Source: Paulownia fortunei (taxonomy: Eukaryota; Streptophyta; Magnoliopsida; Lamiales; Paulowniaceae). Taken from it: 64,000 nucleotides of DNA. The notes below the pieces were generated by a model. The model did not search any database. It saw only the letters and a list, made by a program, of their open reading frames with translations, and was not told where the DNA came from. This document shows, piece after piece, positions 61,528 through 64,000 of the stretch. How positions within the stretch are numbered: the first letter of the stretch is position 1; the number at the start of each line of letters is the position of its first letter. The stretch is from the NCBI GenBank assembly GCA_019321725.1, contig CM033123.1:1248960-1312959 (forward strand), given 5' to 3'. Made by a program: the position numbers and the translations under genes.

Positions 61528-62586
61528 TCATGCCATGAAACTTTCAAGCTTGTCGCAGTGAGGAGTCGGAAAGTGCCTATTCCAGTGACGCCTCTGCATT
61601 TCCATGTGACAATAACGTCCAAGCATATGTTTGTAATCCTTGATCACATTATTTTCAATGTCATGTCGACCAGGGCTTCCAATTGGATAGTTCTGATCAA
61701 ATTCAGGCGACTTAACAAAAAACTCTATTCCATGTTTCTCTGTCGTTTTCTTAAACTGATAGGAATAGTTCTTCTGCAATGAATACTCAGGCTCTGAAAA
61801 TGGAAGATAAGCAAGCAGAATGATTATCAAAAATGGCAGCAACTGAAGAAGCAGCATGAAATTAGGCCCCCCACCACCCAAATCTTCCCTCTGATGAGCA
61901 CCAGCATTATTTGTTCTAGTCCTGTAAACATGAGCATTCCTGAACATGTCACGGTGACCAAAGAATGCTCTGAAGATCTCATCAGGATCAAAATCATCAT
62001 CAAAGAAGTCATTCCCAGTTCTCCTCCGCCTTCTCCTAACCTGATACTGTTGATTATACTCAAACTCATCAACTAAACCGGTCTGATCATACTGCCTCCT
62101 CGAGTCATCATCGCTCAAGCACTTGAATGCCTTGCTAACCTTCTTAAATGCCTCCTCAGAACCCGGTGCCTTGTTCTTATCAGGATGAACTTTCAGTGAC
62201 AACTTCCTATACGCCTTCCTAATCTCCTCCACCGAGCAACTTTTCTCCACACCAAGAATTGCATAATAATCCCTCTTAGTCTTGATCTGTCTCACCAAGT
62301 GTACGTGCTCCTCCGTGTAATTCCTCTCCCCATTTGAAACCCCATCACCATTGACAGAACCTTCATCATCTTTTACCTTAGTAACATTCTTCACATCATT
62401 AGCTGGACCAGCGGAAGATGATGAATCAAGATTTTCACATGCAGCCAAAAGATCATCCACAGGTAAATTCTGATTAAGGCGGCGAGCAATTCCAAGAAAT
62501 TTAAGGGCTCTTTGTTTATTGCCAGCTGCAATTGCCTCTTTGGCAATATTGATACATCTCAACGCCTCATCTTTGTTGCTATCCAT
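61528..62586 (-). CDS. J-domain/DUF1977 ER-membrane chaperone (DNAJB12/14-like)
   Basis: Hsp70 co-chaperone anchored in the ER membrane; plant relatives are annotated chaperone protein dnaJ 49 and animal relatives are DNAJB12/DNAJB14, which act in membrane-protein quality control. Single coding exon, 352 residues. The N-terminus ([19 protein letters not shown]) is a TPR-like helix typical of the family. The J domain is at about residues 106-168 with the HPD triad at 134-136 (KVHPDKNK). An Arg-rich stretch (RRRRRRT) and an acidic [13 protein letters not shown] segment follow, then one membrane helix at about 243-263 and the DUF1977 domain to the end, including [20 protein letters not shown] and PTPHCDKL. 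No lesion seen. Its leader and trailer both appear to carry introns. Confidence 0.95.
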   Translation of the reverse strand: MDSNKDEALRCINIAKEAIAAGNKQRALKFLGIARRLNQNLPVDDLLAACENLDSSSSAGPANDVKNVTKVKDDEGSVNGDGVSNGERNYTEEHVHLVRQIKTKRDYYAILGVEKSCSVEEIRKAYRKLSLKVHPDKNKAPGSEEAFKKVSKAFKCLSDDDSRRQYDQTGLVDEFEYNQQYQVRRRRRRTGNDFFDDDFDPDEIFRAFFGHRDMFRNAHVYRTRTNNAGAHQREDLGGGGPNFMLLLQLLPFLIIILLAYLPFSEPEYSLQKNYSYQFKKTTEKHGIEFFVKSPEFDQNYPIGSPGRHDIENNVIKDYKHMLGRYCHMEMQRRHWNRHFPTPHCDKLESFMA

Positions 62587-63060
62587 AACGATTTTTTAAT
62601 TCCCAATAAACACCCACTTAAAAATACAACCAACCCAGTCAAGAAATGCCCCAAAATTCAATATTGGGATTCAAAACCTACGAATTTCTCGCACCCCGCA
62701 AAATCATGAATTTCAAGAATCCATCAATACCCAGTCGTCCATGAAATGAAGCCTTCAATCTCCTCAAACTAAATTCACCTAATTCAAAAATAAAAAATAA
62801 AAACAAAAGCCCACATCAGGATCTCAATCAAATTCAGCAAATAAGCTTGGTAACTCATACAAAAAATATGAACAAAACCACAAAAAGGGGCTCATAATTT
62901 AAAAAAAAAAACGTGTGTATACCAATATTTATTAATTATTAACATTAGCCATCGCAAAAAACCTTCAGAAAATATAAAAACCAAAGGAGGACATATCTTA
63001 CCTTAGTACTAGATCCGAAATCCCATGACCGACTCTGAGAGAGAGAGAGATCACACGGGA
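62587..63060 (-). other. 5' leader of DnaJ gene with an intron
   Basis: On the minus strand a non-coding exon with CT repeats (about 63060-63002) ends in CTAAG|GTAAGATA. A pyrimidine-rich acceptor, TTTGAATTAG|GTGAA, lies at 62779/62778, and the sequence then runs into the ATG at 62586. The inferred intron is about 220 bases. Confidence 0.6.
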
Positions 63061-63866
63061 AGCATATGTGTAGGTGCAACCAAATATATAGTAGCCTAAT
63101 TGTCAGCCAATCGTAGTGTGCCAAGTCATGTAGCCCACTCATATTTGACCTTTGTCCTATTGTTGTTTACTTCTACTCGAATAGATATTTAGAGGTCAGA
63201 CCTCAAACTCTTCACTTTGATATACACAAATTGTTAGTGCTATTTTAGCAGACATTTATTAACACATTTTTTTTCCCATTGTCCATTTATTTACGTGGGA
63301 ATAATAAATATACCAAATTTTGATAAATCAATTATTAGCTTTTCTTTTCTGTATTTACGTATAAATTTCGTCAAAAGTTAACTTGCTGTCCTTGCATGGT
63401 GCTCCAAGACGACAGTTGGTACATAAACTTAAATATCATGATGTGCTTTTGGGGAATTTTTTGTTATACAAATGTAAAATGTTTGACTTTTGCTTTTAGT
63501 TAATTTTTGAAATTTTAATATTTCATCAAGTTGTGTTTAATTCTTACCTCAGAAAAAAATTGAATAAAATTTCTGATACTGAGATATTTTTATCCATATT
63601 AAGACAATTAACATTTTCAGTATCCTGAAGATTGAAAATCTTGTAAAGATGTATGTAAATGAAGTGGATTAGTCTCTTGAGCCATGCCAAGATTAAAAAA
63701 AAAAAGAAAATGGTTGATCCGTCAGTTATTAGTTACAATAACATTGGTTAGATAATCATTCTTTTCACATTGTCATATTGTACTGTACATTTTTGTACAG
63801 GCTTGATTTACCCTATCTTTTGGTATTTCTGCATCTTAGGTTAGTGAAATGCATTGAGAAGAGCAA
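63061..63866. other. Intergenic region near the right edge
   Basis: Promoter of the DnaJ gene and 3' flank of the gene at the right edge. AT-rich; nothing else seen. Confidence 0.5.
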
Positions 63867-64000
63867 TCAGTTCTCATCATCAGAGTCAAAAGATTGTCTT
63901 CTCCTCAAAGATTCTATCACCTCAGCTGGCCTGTCTCCGCCATTTGTGGCTTCCCCAGGTTGTTCCCCTGTGCGAGACTTAAGCTTAGGCACGCTCATCG
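63867..64000 (-). CDS. 3' end of an unidentified gene (partial)
   Basis: The frame is open from the window edge to TGA at 63867-63869. It encodes at least 43 residues that include SVPKLKSRTGEQPGE, RPAEVIESLRRRQSF and the acidic end DSDDEN. It is GC-richer than the flanks and looks like a real C-terminal exon. Whether the Met at 63996-63998 is a start or an internal residue cannot be told. The family is not recognised. Confidence 0.55.
   Translation of the reverse strand, partial: MSVPKLKSRTGEQPGEATNGGDRPAEVIESLRRRQSFDSDDEN

Overview
The window is nuclear DNA from a flowering plant, almost certainly a eudicot and probably an asterid. Evidence: intron-rich genes with GT-AG borders, AT-rich intergenic DNA with AT and CA microsatellites, and plant-only families (SWEET, phylloplanin, KCS, STIG1, SAG21-type LEA, LIN-like). 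Phylloplanins are best known from Nicotiana; an order such as Lamiales is a guess. No bacterial, organellar or viral segment was recognised, and no rRNA, tRNA or CRISPR array was found.

Layout from left to right: a clade IV (SWEET16/17-like) sugar transporter (715-3142, +); about 5 kb of repeat-rich DNA with a perfect 351-bp tandem duplication; a single-exon Ser-rich protein with an OCTOPUS-like Cys/His motif (8284-9549, +); 6 kb of intergenic DNA with two decayed tandem copies of an unknown gene fragment; a small SAG21-type LEA protein (15514-15931, -); a phylloplanin cluster (about 17-24 kb, -) with one intact gene, one copy with a broken splice donor and a repeat-filled intron, and two orphan blocks of promoter-like sequence; an intronless 3-ketoacyl-CoA synthase (24938-26293, +); eIF2 gamma (26878-29666, -) with a 2-kb leader intron; UDP-glucuronate decarboxylase UXS (33878-37977, -) with an AT-AC, U12-type intron; a HIG1-domain mitochondrial protein (40027-41541, -); a large ARM/WD40 LIN-like protein (42531-50051, -) with a one-base frameshift in exon 1 and an in-frame candidate cassette exon; a STIG1-like Cys-rich secreted protein (54957-55400, +); a small three-helix membrane protein (57862-58221, +); a J-domain/DUF1977 ER chaperone (61528-62586, -) with leader and trailer introns; and the 3' end of an unidentified gene at the right edge.

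The genes are not an operon. They are ordinary plant genes: translation (eIF2 gamma), nucleotide-sugar and cell-wall supply (UXS), sugar transport (SWEET), organelle homeostasis (HIG1, DnaJ, LEA), and surface functions (phylloplanin, KCS, STIG1). The closest functional neighbourhood is phylloplanin plus KCS, both plausibly epidermal, but shared function is inference. The most unusual content is the rearranged phylloplanin cluster, the U12 intron in UXS, and the two anomalies in the LIN-like gene. All coding models were built by hand from splice motifs, phase and remembered family sequences; none was checked by alignment or transcripts.
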